Part shown: in pieces, positions 27,401-34,693 of the stretch
Layout: each line of letters starts with the position of its first letter
How positions within the stretch are numbered: position 1 is the stretch's first letter
DNA from: Aquimarina sp. MAR_2010_214
GTDB lineage: Bacteria > Bacteroidota > Bacteroidia > Flavobacteriales > Flavobacteriaceae
Direction of reading: 5' to 3'
DNA: 64,000 bases
Assembly: GCF_002846555.1 (NCBI RefSeq)
Contig: NZ_PJMS01000001.1
Coordinates: forward strand, 3,658,001-3,722,000
Notes under the pieces: generated by a model
What the model saw: the letters and a program-made list of their open reading frames with translations, nothing else
Told to the model about the DNA's origin: nothing
Database searches by the model: none
Translations under genes and position numbers: made by a program

Positions 27401-27497
27401 AGTAATATGTATTTCTAATAAAAAACTCACCTGGAAAGTAGTCTACGGAATGGAAAGTAGGGGGATACCGGCATACGGGGCAATTTGGGACTCTTAA
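24477..27497 (+). CDS. fusion protein: NRPS-type amino-acid adenylation domain + six-helix membrane flavoreductase
   Basis: A 1006-residue multidomain protein. Residues ~60-535 are an adenylation domain: A3 MIFTSGTTGNPNG (~211), A4 FDMSVWE (~257, with the Asp that binds an alpha-amino group in NRPSs), A5 SCGPTETT (~340), A8 GRTDDQVKICGFRVE (~441), A10 GKIDK with the catalytic Lys (~525). No carrier-protein LGGxS motif follows. After a Glu/Lys/Pro linker come six membrane helices (~590-805) with histidines in KIYHFGGIHIGG and KTHRFGGW, then an FNR-like cytosolic part ending in the NAD(P)-binding motif VATGSGIGP (~899). It resembles the fungal TmpA-type membrane flavoproteins, from memory. Substrate unknown; an amino-acid-derived signal or redox product is inferred. 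A crotonase gene follows. Confidence 0.85.
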   Translation: METTISHAISEAEIRDTFGYIPLVPGDTFIKSTIANLSLSDQHLFQRFGQGPITRVPYRCIHHAFEAHAKVNPNAIAASHLDKVITYKELDHQANLLALELIKNGVHKGDNVGLFVQRSIPMLVGILAILKAGGAYVPQHIGLAKDEQLKYVIKSANINLVLTLSEFKDLVPLVDDNKLIVIDDFLKSNANSNEEIILSSVPVTENDICYMIFTSGTTGNPNGVQVSHGNTCNILLTSPGNLGMRPGLKVGQILSIAFDMSVWEILGSLANGATLVIRGKNIQETVSEVDVVISTPTILSSLDVTRCQNVRVAIVAGEPCPRILAEKWSLFCAFHNSCGPTETTIVNTIKRFFPTDELLTIGKPTPNNTVYVLDENLKPCGIGEAGEMWAGGLCVTHGYINNQELTSERYVDDPFLGNGKKMFRTRDLGRWTLDGELEHLGRTDDQVKICGFRVELDSVSSIIEKMPDSKRAATLKIDNRTLISFVSPGDVDQEKVKKQIGEILPYYCVPAIVVAMPELPMTDRGKIDKTKLMNLIPLKKEQEEKATNITIDQKPIENDEIPNLEIVQLPPQKKSFSRMWKGEKLMHYYRLFALLLIANIGIMIYGVTEGNWWSQQEMRLDIISKITLINFTIGILIRQQYIINFLFWVATSIPTNWPLSIRRRAGKIYHFGGIHIGGTVNGTLWFIVFMGSLYYDFFNPQNETSKDISLLWVTTMLTGILVFMIIMALPKLRAKFHNSFEKTHRFGGWTALVLFWVQTMLILSENGSEQPFLENLLHSFSFWALTLITISIILPWLRLKKVEVDITRPSNHVILARFNYGETPFAGSSTAISRDPLMEWHSFANVPEPGRDGFRLTISRAGDWTGDLIDDMPKYLWVKGITTAGVGNVDKLFKKVIWVATGSGIGPCLPHLFSQETPARLIWATRNPRKTYGDELVEEILESQPEAIIWDTDAHGKPDMVKLAYKAYKDFDAEAVICISNKKLTWKVVYGMESRGIPAYGAIWDS

Positions 27498-27626
27498 ACT
27501 TAAATACATACTAACACAAACTCAACTTTTTTATACAACAACATATAGCGGAAACTAACAATTTTAATAAAGACGTCTTTAAAAAAATGGACAGTCTATA
27601 GGAGATGCTATGTAAAAATTAAAACT

Positions 27627-28418
27627 ATGAATATAAAAATCGAACAAAGAAAACGGGTAGTGATTATAACCTTAAATCGCCCAAAAGCATTAAATGCACT
27701 AAATAGTGCATTGATGCTGGAAATGGTTTCTGTTATGCAGAAATTAGATAAAGACCCAAGTGTTGGGTGTTTTGTAATCACAGGATCTAAAAAAGCGTTT
27801 GCTGCAGGAGCAGATATAAAAGAAATGGAACATAAATCCTATATGGATATGTTTCATGAAAATTATTTTGCTGCCTGGGAAGCTTTTACAGCAATCAGAA
27901 CTCCTAAAATTGCAGCCGTATCTGGGTATGCTTTAGGTGGGGGATGTGAATTAGCTATGATGTGTGACATCATTTATGCATCTAATACAGCAAAATTTGG
28001 TCAACCAGAAATAAAACTGGGAGTGATTCCAGGAATTGGTGGGACCCAACGCTTAACAAAAATGGTAGGAAAAACAAAAGCTATGGATTTGATTCTTACC
28101 GGACGTTTAATGAACGCAGAAGAAGCAGAACGATCAGGTCTAGTATCTCGAATACTGCCATCAGAAACCTTATTAGAAGAATCTATAGAAGCTGCAACAA
28201 CTATTGCTTCGTATAGTAAAACAACGGCTATGGTTGCCAGAGAAACGATAGACAGAGCTATGGAGTTGAGTCTTCGCGAAGGAGTACTCTATGAAAGAAG
28301 AGCATTTCATGCACTGTTCGCTACAGAACATCAAAAAGAAGGTATGCAGGCTTTTGTAGAAAAAAGAAACCCAGACTTTTCTATACCCAATCAAAAACAA
28401 ATCATTCAAGCTCACTAA
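27627..28418 (+). CDS. enoyl-CoA hydratase/isomerase (crotonase) family protein
   Basis: A 263-residue crotonase-fold enzyme. Seen: [10 protein letters not shown], the oxyanion-hole segment [10 protein letters not shown] (~65), the second oxyanion Gly and catalytic Glu in [13 protein letters not shown] (~110-122), and the other catalytic Glu in [19 protein letters not shown] (~132). Both Glu are present, so true hydratase activity is likely. Standing alone it resembles short-chain enoyl-CoA hydratases of fatty-acid oxidation. Here it lies 130 bases behind the adenylation-reductase gene with no other beta-oxidation gene, so it may act on that pathway's product; this is inference. Confidence 0.9.
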   Translation: MNIKIEQRKRVVIITLNRPKALNALNSALMLEMVSVMQKLDKDPSVGCFVITGSKKAFAAGADIKEMEHKSYMDMFHENYFAAWEAFTAIRTPKIAAVSGYALGGGCELAMMCDIIYASNTAKFGQPEIKLGVIPGIGGTQRLTKMVGKTKAMDLILTGRLMNAEEAERSGLVSRILPSETLLEESIEAATTIASYSKTTAMVARETIDRAMELSLREGVLYERRAFHALFATEHQKEGMQAFVEKRNPDFSIPNQKQIIQAH

Positions 28419-28448
28419 TTATTAAACACATATTAAAGAAACTAAATC

Positions 28449-29180
28449 ATGAAAAAAATCATCATATTATTAATAGCAATAAGTTTTCAGTATTCAACGA
28501 TACAAGGACAAGAAGAGAAAAAGAAAAAAGCAACATTAGCGGTAAAAGTTATCCAAAACAGTGTTGCAGGGTTTTCGACCTTATTTTTAGGAGGTTTTGA
28601 AACGAATAAAAAATTTGATATTACTTTTTATAGTATGTTCTGGACAAATCCTTCCTTTGGAACTCCAGAATCTGGTAGTGATCAATTATTAGAAACAGGT
28701 ATTGGATTAGGGTTTAAACTAATGGATGGAAAATTATTTCTTAATCCAGGAGTTGGATTTGCCCATGGTAAATTCTTTTCAGATGTTGCTGGTACAAAGA
28801 TAGGAGAGGCTGTAATTCCTAATACTTTTGTGGCGTATCATAACTCCATTTTTGATATAGAAGCATATTTAGCTTATTATAAATCATTAAGAGATAGAGA
28901 AGATATCTCTACCAAAGATCTACTTCTTTTTTGGGCAGCACCCGGAATTAATGTTAGCGATCGTTTAGTGTTAGGTGGTTTTTTTGAAGAATTAGCCTTT
29001 ATGAACCTAGAAAATGACGATGTTAATAAGAATATACAGGTATATCGTTATTTGGGAGGTTCTGTAAAATTAAAACTTGATAACGGTATGGCATTTAGAT
29101 TTTCTGCAGGAGCTAACCTAGTTACAGATGTAGGTGCATCAGACGAATTTTATAAAGTATCTGCTTTTATACCATTTTAA
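28449..29180 (+). CDS. exported outer-membrane-type protein of unknown function (243 aa)
   Basis: Signal peptide MKKIIILLIAISFQYS..., cleaved near TIQGQE. The mature part is rich in alternating beta strands (FDITFYSMFWTNPSF, GIGLGFKLMDGKLFLNPGVGF, VKLKLDNGMAFRFSAGANL) and ends KVSAFIPF, fitting a beta-barrel. A DUF6733-like assignment is possible but was not verified. It begins 30 bases after the crotonase gene and a strong hairpin follows, so it is the last gene of the adenylation operon; export of, or sensing of, the operon's product is a guess. Confidence 0.7.
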   Translation: MKKIIILLIAISFQYSTIQGQEEKKKKATLAVKVIQNSVAGFSTLFLGGFETNKKFDITFYSMFWTNPSFGTPESGSDQLLETGIGLGFKLMDGKLFLNPGVGFAHGKFFSDVAGTKIGEAVIPNTFVAYHNSIFDIEAYLAYYKSLRDREDISTKDLLLFWAAPGINVSDRLVLGGFFEELAFMNLENDDVNKNIQVYRYLGGSVKLKLDNGMAFRFSAGANLVTDVGASDEFYKVSAFIPF

Positions 29181-29271
29181 GAATGATTAAGCAATTTATT
29201 AACCAAATATTATATCAAGAACCCGTTTTCACTGTTATGGTTTTTATAGTAAACCTGTAGGTGAAATGATG

Positions 29272-29308
29272 AATAAGGCTATCAAATAGATAGCCTTATT
29301 CTATTTTG
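29272..29308. terminator. bidirectional intrinsic terminator
   Basis: A 12-bp perfect stem AATAAGGCTATC (29272-29283) / GATAGCCTTATT (29289-29300) with an AAATA loop, then CTATTTTG. Sits between the convergent 243-aa exported protein and the miaE-like gene and can serve both. Confidence 0.85.
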
Positions 29309-29324
29309 TGATCATCGTATTTAT

Positions 29325-29906
29325 TTACCCATGTACTGTCTCCTTGGTACCTAAGTTCTTCATAATCTCTGCTTCATAAGTCAGTAAATCCTGCCATTTT
29401 TTATCAACTTCTTCCCGATCTCCGTATTGACGAGCGAAATTTAAAAACATGGTATAGTGATTGGCCTCACTTACCATAAGACTTCTGTAAAAATCAGCAA
29501 GCTCTTTGTCTTCTAATTCTTCAGACAGTAGTTTAAAACGTTCGCAACTTCTGGCTTCAATTAAAGCTGCATATAATAGACGGTGTACAAGTTGTGTTGT
29601 TCTACTTCCTCCTTTTGGGAAAAAAATTATCAATTGAATCACATAATCATCTTTTCGATCCCTACCTAGAATCCAACCTCGTTCAATAATTTTATCATGA
29701 ACCATTTTAAAATGACTCATTTCTTCTTTTACCAGTTTTACCATCTCTTGCACTAATTCTGTATATTCAGGAAAGCTCACAATAAGCGATATTGCTGTAG
29801 AAGTAGCTTTTTGCTCGCAGTACGCATGATCTGTAAGAATCTCTTCAATATTTTTTTCTACAATATTTACCCATCTTGGGTCTGTGGGAAGTTTTAGGCC
29901 TAACAT
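29325..29906 (-). CDS. miaE: tRNA-(ms2io6A)-hydroxylase MiaE family, copy 1
   Basis: A 193-residue di-iron ferritin-like protein. Carboxylate/His ligands are seen as EEILTDHAYCEQKA, KEEMSHFKMVH, LIEARSCERFKL and SEANHYTMF. MiaE hydroxylates the prenyl side chain of ms2i6A at tRNA position 37. A second gene of the same length lies at 39712-40293 and differs at many positions, so the two are paralogs rather than a recent duplication. Which of them does the tRNA step cannot be told. A TAAATTTG -7 box lies upstream at 29934-29941. Confidence 0.88.
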   Translation of the reverse strand: MLGLKLPTDPRWVNIVEKNIEEILTDHAYCEQKATSTAISLIVSFPEYTELVQEMVKLVKEEMSHFKMVHDKIIERGWILGRDRKDDYVIQLIIFFPKGGSRTTQLVHRLLYAALIEARSCERFKLLSEELEDKELADFYRSLMVSEANHYTMFLNFARQYGDREEVDKKWQDLLTYEAEIMKNLGTKETVHG

Positions 29907-29933
29907 GATTCTGATAATTTTTTATAATAATTA

Positions 29934-29941
29934 CAAATTTA
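29934..29941 (-). promoter_or_regulatory. -7 element (TAAATTTG) of the first miaE
   Basis: Minus-strand TAAATTTG fits TAnnTTTG, 28 bases before the ATG at 29906. No clear -33 TTG. Confidence 0.45.
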
Positions 29942-30053
29942 TGAAGTAACTCATTATAGAACTAAGATTCGAAAGAAAATATTATTTTTTCCATTTTTAC
30001 TTGTTTGAAGCAACCTTATAGATTTTTATTCATCTTATTAAAAAATACATATT

Positions 30054-30482
30054 ATGAATAAAAGTAGCCTGATTGGTCTAATTGTAGTATTCGGATTCTT
30101 AGCCTGTAGTAGTGATGACGATAACAATAATATAAGTAGTTGTGATCAATTAACCGTAATTAGTTCAAAACAATATGTTGATGAACCAAATCATAACTTG
30201 ACAATAAACAGCTTGAAAATAAATGAAAATTGTTTGAAAATCAGTTTTAGTTCTAGTGGATGCAGTGGAGATAGCTGGGAAGTTAAACTTATTGATTCTG
30301 AAGAAATTTTGGAATCAAACCCACCAAAAAGGAATCTGAGGTTGTCTCTAAAAAATGAGGAGTTATGCGATGCATATATTACAAAAGAAATATCGTTTGA
30401 TATTCTTGGACTAAAAGTAGATGGTAATAGAGTATCACTCAATATAAAGAACTCAGACGATCAAATACTTTATGAATATTAA
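30054..30482 (+). CDS. small lipoprotein of unknown function (142 aa)
   Basis: Lipobox LACSSDDDNNN directly after a short hydrophobic stretch shows a lipoprotein; the acidic tail after the Cys is the flavobacterial signal for surface display. The mature part (from about 35) is beta-rich, with three further cysteines (SSGCSGDSWEV, NENCLKI, NEELCDAYI) that could form disulfides. No family recognised. It stands alone between miaE and dnaX. Confidence 0.65.
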   Translation: MNKSSLIGLIVVFGFLACSSDDDNNNISSCDQLTVISSKQYVDEPNHNLTINSLKINENCLKISFSSSGCSGDSWEVKLIDSEEILESNPPKRNLRLSLKNEELCDAYITKEISFDILGLKVDGNRVSLNIKNSDDQILYEY

Positions 30483-30514
30483 AAAAGTCAAATAATTTTA
30501 AAGACAAGATAAAA

Positions 30515-32332
30515 TTAAATATCTAAATCAAAAGAAGAGCGTAACTTATCAATAAGAGGATTTTTTTCTTTTAATTTTTCATACTTATCCTGGGGAGTGA
30601 AAGCATACTTTTTAGAAGCTTCTTCATTTACATTGATTTTCAGTTCAATACTGTAATTTTTTAACTTTTTGAATAAAAACTGCAATAATCCGGATTGAGC
30701 AGTTTCCATATCAACTTTCATCGATTGGTTAGGTAATTCTAATAATACAGAACCTTCGTTAAGGGTAGGGATATTCATAGCAAACATAGATCCAATAATA
30801 CGCTCTCCTTTTTTGTCTTGTATTTTCCCATATTCTACCCAGGCTTCTTGCATCTGTGATTCTGTAAACTCTTCTTTTGGTAAATTTCTAGGATCAATTA
30901 CTACTTCTTCTTTATTTTCTTCATGTTCTTTCTTCTTCTTAATACTACTTAGTGATAATCCAGAAGTTCTGCGTTCTTTATTTAGTGAAATTGGTTTTTT
31001 CTCTACTACCACAGGAGCTTCAGTGGTAATTGTATCCTCAGAATTATCTTCTTGAATATGAGATTCTGTATGCTCATCCTGTGTAATCTCAGGAATTGAA
31101 GTAGTTGAAGATTCTAGTTTTTCCTCAGCTAGCGGAAGTGTATTGTTTTGTTTTTCGGTTTCAGTTTTTTCTAAAGCCTTTTCTTTTACTTCAGATGAAA
31201 TTTTAACAGGCTTAATTCCTTTTTCTTTAAAATATGAAGGTGGAATTATGTAGGGTTTGTCATTTTTTTTTTCTCCATCCATAAGGATAGAGGCAAGCTG
31301 CATTAGACATAACTCAACCAGCAATCTTTGATTGCGACTGGTCTTGTATTTTAGATCACAATCGTTAGCTAGTTCAATACCTTTAATAAGAAAGTTGTGC
31401 AGAGCTTTTTGCGATTGTTCTAAATATTTAGCTTTTGTTTGCTGACCTACCTCCAGAAGATTGATAGTAGCTTGATTTTTACATACCAATAAATCTCTAA
31501 AGTGCGATGCAAGACCAGATATAAAATGATGTCCATCAAAACCCTGGGCAAGAATTTCGTTAAATTCTATTAGAAGCTGTGGGATATTATTCTCAAGTAT
31601 TAGATCGGTAGTTTTAAAATAAGTTTCATAATCTAATACATTCAGATTTTCGGTTACTGCCTGTCTGGTTAAATTTTTCCCGCTAAAACTAACAACTCTA
31701 TCAAAGATTGATAAAGCATCTCGCATTGCACCATCTGCTTTTTGAGCGATAATTTGCAAAGCATCTTCATCTGCAGTAATCCCTTCTTTTGCAGCTACTT
31801 GTATTAAGTGGTTTTTAGCATCAGTTACTGTAATGCGTTTAAAATCAAATATTTGACATCGTGATAAAATGGTTGGTATAATCTTATGCTTTTCTGTTGT
31901 TGCCAGAATAAAAATAGCATGTTTAGGAGGCTCTTCTAATGTCTTTAAAAAAGCATTAAAAGCTGCTTGAGAAAGCATATGAACCTCATCAATAATATAT
32001 ACTTTATATTTTCCTACTTGTGGAGGAATCCGTACCTGATCGATAAGACTTCTAATATCATCTACAGAGTTGTTTGAAGCAGCATCGAGTTCAAAAATAT
32101 TAAAAGCAAAATCTTCATCTGGATGCTCATTTCCATCCTGATTAATTGTTTTTGCCAGAATCCTGGCACATGAAGTTTTTCCTACTCCTCTTGGTCCGGT
32201 AAATAATAATGCTTGTGCAAGATGATTGTTTTCTATAGCGTTAAGCAATGTATTTGTAATTGCCTGTTGCCCTACAACATCTTTAAATGTCTGGGGTCTG
32301 TATTTACGTGCTGATACTATAAAATGCTCCAT
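30515..32332 (-). CDS. dnaX: DNA polymerase III subunit gamma/tau
   Basis: The clamp-loader ATPase. Seen: Walker A GPRGVGKTSCARIL (~45-58), Walker B region YIIDEVHMLS, sensor ILATTEKHKIIPTILSRCQIF, and a charged Glu/Lys-rich linker (~385-500) before the C-terminal tau-like part. The zinc module of E. coli DnaX is missing: between KTSCARILAKT and FELDAASN there is an acidic stretch with no cysteines. This may be usual in flavobacteria. A perfect TAACTTTG lies 6 bases upstream of the ATG, so the mRNA may be almost leaderless. Divergent from rnpB. Confidence 0.96.
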   Translation of the reverse strand: MEHFIVSARKYRPQTFKDVVGQQAITNTLLNAIENNHLAQALLFTGPRGVGKTSCARILAKTINQDGNEHPDEDFAFNIFELDAASNNSVDDIRSLIDQVRIPPQVGKYKVYIIDEVHMLSQAAFNAFLKTLEEPPKHAIFILATTEKHKIIPTILSRCQIFDFKRITVTDAKNHLIQVAAKEGITADEDALQIIAQKADGAMRDALSIFDRVVSFSGKNLTRQAVTENLNVLDYETYFKTTDLILENNIPQLLIEFNEILAQGFDGHHFISGLASHFRDLLVCKNQATINLLEVGQQTKAKYLEQSQKALHNFLIKGIELANDCDLKYKTSRNQRLLVELCLMQLASILMDGEKKNDKPYIIPPSYFKEKGIKPVKISSEVKEKALEKTETEKQNNTLPLAEEKLESSTTSIPEITQDEHTESHIQEDNSEDTITTEAPVVVEKKPISLNKERRTSGLSLSSIKKKKEHEENKEEVVIDPRNLPKEEFTESQMQEAWVEYGKIQDKKGERIIGSMFAMNIPTLNEGSVLLELPNQSMKVDMETAQSGLLQFLFKKLKNYSIELKINVNEEASKKYAFTPQDKYEKLKEKNPLIDKLRSSFDLDI

Positions 32333-32337
32333 CGTTA

Positions 32338-32345
32338 CAAAGTTA
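32338..32345 (-). promoter_or_regulatory. -7 element (TAACTTTG) of dnaX
   Basis: Minus-strand TAACTTTG ends 6 bases before the dnaX ATG, implying a leader of only a few bases if used. No -33 TTG at the right spacing. Confidence 0.45.
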
Positions 32346-32410
32346 AAAATTGCTTACAAAAAATAAATTATAGCTATCGGTTTTTATCTTTAGTTATTAA
32401 CAGCTAAAAA

Positions 32411-32446
32411 ATAATTCTGAATTCTCAATTCTAAGTTCAGAATTAT
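32411..32446. repeat. perfect 11-bp inverted repeat overlapping the rnpB promoter region
   Basis: ATAATTCTGAA (32411-32421) and TTCAGAATTAT (32436-32446) pair exactly around 14 bases. It ends 2 bases before the rnpB -7 element and covers the -33 zone, so it may be an operator or a cruciform between divergent dnaX and rnpB. Confidence 0.55.
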
Positions 32447-32448
32447 AA

Positions 32449-32456
32449 TACTTTTG
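32449..32456 (+). promoter_or_regulatory. -7 element (TACTTTTG) of rnpB
   Basis: Exact TAnnTTTG match 4 bases before the P1 helix of RNase P RNA, placing the transcript start at or next to the mature 5' end. Confidence 0.65.
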
Positions 32457-32460
32457 CACA

Positions 32461-32766
32461 AAGCAGATCACCTTATCGCTCCCGATTATTCGGGGGAGGA
32501 AAGTCCGGACACCATAGCACAGTATAGCGGGTAACGCCCGTCCGTCGTAAGGCGAGGACAAGTGCAGCAGAAAGTATGTACAGGTAATGCTGTAGTGAAA
32601 CCAGGTAAACTCTATACGGTGCAACGCCATGTAAACCAGCTTTTGAGGGTTGTGCGCCCAATGTTGGAGGGTAGGCGGTTTGAACTGATAAGCAATTATT
32701 AGTCTAGATAAATGATAAGGATCCCGATGTATCGGGAAACAGAATCCGGCTTATGATCTGCTTTTT
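32461..32766 (+). ncRNA. rnpB: RNase P RNA (class A)
   Basis: The catalytic RNA that trims tRNA 5' leaders. Seen: P1 strands AAGCAGATC (32461-32469) and GATCTGCTT (32755-32763); the conserved 5' core GAGGAAAGTCCGGAC near 32496-32510; the J-region around GTGCAGCAGAAAG; GTGAAACCAGGTAAACTC near 32597; and the conserved 3' core ACAGAATCCGGCTTATGATC near 32740-32759. A short hairpin ATCCCGATGTATCGGGA precedes the 3' core. The T-run at 32762 onward ends transcription. The size of about 300 bases is normal for bacteria of this group. Confidence 0.96.
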
Positions 32767-32835
32767 TTTACAACTCTTTTAACAATATCCAATATCAATT
32801 TTCTTGTACCTTGTACCACAAGAAAAATTATTTGA

Positions 32836-33963
32836 ATGAAAATTGCTATAGTCTGTTATCCTACCTTTGGAGGTAGTGGGGTAGTGGCCACAGAATTAGG
32901 AATTGCTTTGGCAAAACTAAACCACGAAGTACATTTTATTACCTACAAACAACCTGTTAGGCTCAATCTGTTGAATCCGAATATTCATTTTCATGAAGTA
33001 AATGTACCTACATATCCTCTTTTTCATTATCAACCATACGAATTAGCATTGTCTAGTAAATTAGTTGATACGATTAAAAAGTATAAAATAGACGTACTTC
33101 ATGTTCATTATGCTATTCCGCATGCGTATGCTGGATATATGGCAAAAAAAATGCTTGAAGAAGAAGGGATTTATATACCTATGGTGACTACATTGCATGG
33201 TACAGATATTACCTTAGTAGGAAATCATCCTTTTTATAAACCAGCAGTAACATTTAGTATTAATAAAAGTGATATTGTTACTTCTGTTTCTCAAAGTCTT
33301 AAAGATGACACATTACGTTTATTTGATATCAAAAAGGATATTGAGGTAGTTCCTAATTTTATTGATGCAAGTCAAAGAAAAACCAGTTTTACAGATTGCC
33401 AACGTGAACTTATGGCGACTCCAGAAGAACGTATTGTTACTCATATTAGTAATTTTAGAGCAGTAAAACGTATTGCTGATGTTGTAGATATATTTTATAA
33501 TATTCAGAAAAAGATGCCTGCAAAATTATTGATGGTTGGAGAGGGGCCAGAACGTAAACCGGCAGAACAAAGATGTAAGGAGCTTGGTATAAAGGATAAA
33601 GTAGTTTTCTTTGGTAATAGTAATGAAATAGATAAGATATTGTGTTTTTCTGATTTGTTTTTACTTCCGTCAGAACGAGAAAGCTTTGGGTTGGCAGCAT
33701 TAGAAGCTATGGTAAATAAGGTGCCTGTAATATCTAGTAATGCAGGAGGGATCCCTGAAGTTAATAGTCATGGAGTTTCTGGTTATATGAGTGATGTAGG
33801 AGATGTAAAAGATATGTCAGAAAATTCAATTAGAATTCTGGAAGATGATAGGAGATTAGAAGTCTTTAAAGAAAATGCATATAAAGAAGCAATGAAGTTT
33901 GATATCAGTAATATTATCCCTCTTTATATAAAAATGTATGAGAGTGCTTTGGCAGCAGTATAA
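32836..33963 (+). CDS. bshA: N-acetyl-alpha-D-glucosaminyl L-malate synthase BshA (bacillithiol synthesis)
   Basis: A GT4 glycosyltransferase joining GlcNAc from UDP-GlcNAc to L-malate, first step of bacillithiol synthesis. The 375 residues match the family length. Seen: the N-terminal GGSGVVATELG loop, YKQPVRL, HVHYAIPHAYAGYMAK, TLHGTDITLVG, and the GT4 signature PSERESFGLAALEAM (~281) with the nucleotide-binding Glu. Flavobacteria commonly have this pathway. It stands alone behind rnpB with its own terminator. Confidence 0.94.
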   Translation: MKIAIVCYPTFGGSGVVATELGIALAKLNHEVHFITYKQPVRLNLLNPNIHFHEVNVPTYPLFHYQPYELALSSKLVDTIKKYKIDVLHVHYAIPHAYAGYMAKKMLEEEGIYIPMVTTLHGTDITLVGNHPFYKPAVTFSINKSDIVTSVSQSLKDDTLRLFDIKKDIEVVPNFIDASQRKTSFTDCQRELMATPEERIVTHISNFRAVKRIADVVDIFYNIQKKMPAKLLMVGEGPERKPAEQRCKELGIKDKVVFFGNSNEIDKILCFSDLFLLPSERESFGLAALEAMVNKVPVISSNAGGIPEVNSHGVSGYMSDVGDVKDMSENSIRILEDDRRLEVFKENAYKEAMKFDISNIIPLYIKMYESALAAV

Positions 33964-33981
33964 CATCATTTATTTATAAAA

Positions 33982-34021
33982 CTAAAAACCCGTTGTCATA
34001 TTCATGATAACGGGTTTTTAG
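33982..34021. terminator. bidirectional terminator between bshA and the barrel genes
   Basis: An 18-bp stem CTAAAAACCCGTTGTCAT (33982-33999) / ATGATAACGGGTTTTTAG (34004-34021) with one G-U pair and a 4-base loop. A-runs and T-runs flank both sides, so it works in both directions. Confidence 0.88.
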
Positions 34022-34051
34022 TAAGTATCGTTTTATTTGATGATAGTGTAC

Positions 34052-34591
34052 TTAAAAAGTATATCTGGCAGAAATACCAACATTTACTCCTGTATTATCT
34101 ACATCTCTAAACCCGTTTGATCGATCTATGTCATGGATGTCAAATGTTGGGCGAATACTAAACGCTACTTGAAGTGGAAAATCAAAACGATAATCAACTC
34201 CAAAATCAGCTCCTATGTATGGAAAAAATTCAGCATCTCTATCTACGTCACCAATAACAACACCAAGGTATCGGGTTTTAAAATCTATGTACCCAGCACC
34301 AACACCTGGACCAGCAAACCAATTTAGTTTATCCCAGATATTATATGTCCAATGGAAAAATACTCCACCACGATAAGTAGAGATAAAAGAATTTGTTTTA
34401 AAACCTAAATTGGCATCAATTCTGTTATGTTCACTTATTATTTGTCGTTGATATGTAATTTCGGGACCAAATCCCTCATCACCAACAACTCCATCTGATA
34501 ATCGAATCCCTATAGCATTTTCAGGAATATCTTGTGCTTGTAGTTGTGAAACCGAAATAATGATTGATAGTACAAAAAAAAGTTTTTTCAT
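34052..34591 (-). CDS. small outer-membrane beta-barrel protein, tandem copy 1 (179 aa)
   Basis: Signal peptide cleaved near QLQAQD. Seen: the opening ENAIGIRLSDG, internal HWTYNIWDKLNWFAGPGVGAGY, FDFPLQVAFSIRPTFDIHD, and a terminal aromatic SARYTF typical of barrels inserted by BAM. It is a paralog of the next gene upstream (34694-35188), with which it shares IGxRxSxG, NWxxGPGxGxG and FDFPLxVxxxxRP. Function unknown. Confidence 0.78.
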   Translation of the reverse strand: MKKLFFVLSIIISVSQLQAQDIPENAIGIRLSDGVVGDEGFGPEITYQRQIISEHNRIDANLGFKTNSFISTYRGGVFFHWTYNIWDKLNWFAGPGVGAGYIDFKTRYLGVVIGDVDRDAEFFPYIGADFGVDYRFDFPLQVAFSIRPTFDIHDIDRSNGFRDVDNTGVNVGISARYTF

Positions 34592-34693
34592 GATTTTAAT
34601 TTTTTAAAGTTTTAATTGATTATTATAATAGAAATGAAATAAATGGTTAGAGTTTTCGAAGGTTTTGTTTATAAAACCTGTGAGTTCAGAATT

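Noticed and set aside
32397..32661. Open frames of 62-77 codons on the minus strand over the RNase P RNA
   Set aside because: They cover the conserved rnpB core, whose RNA structure explains the sequence.
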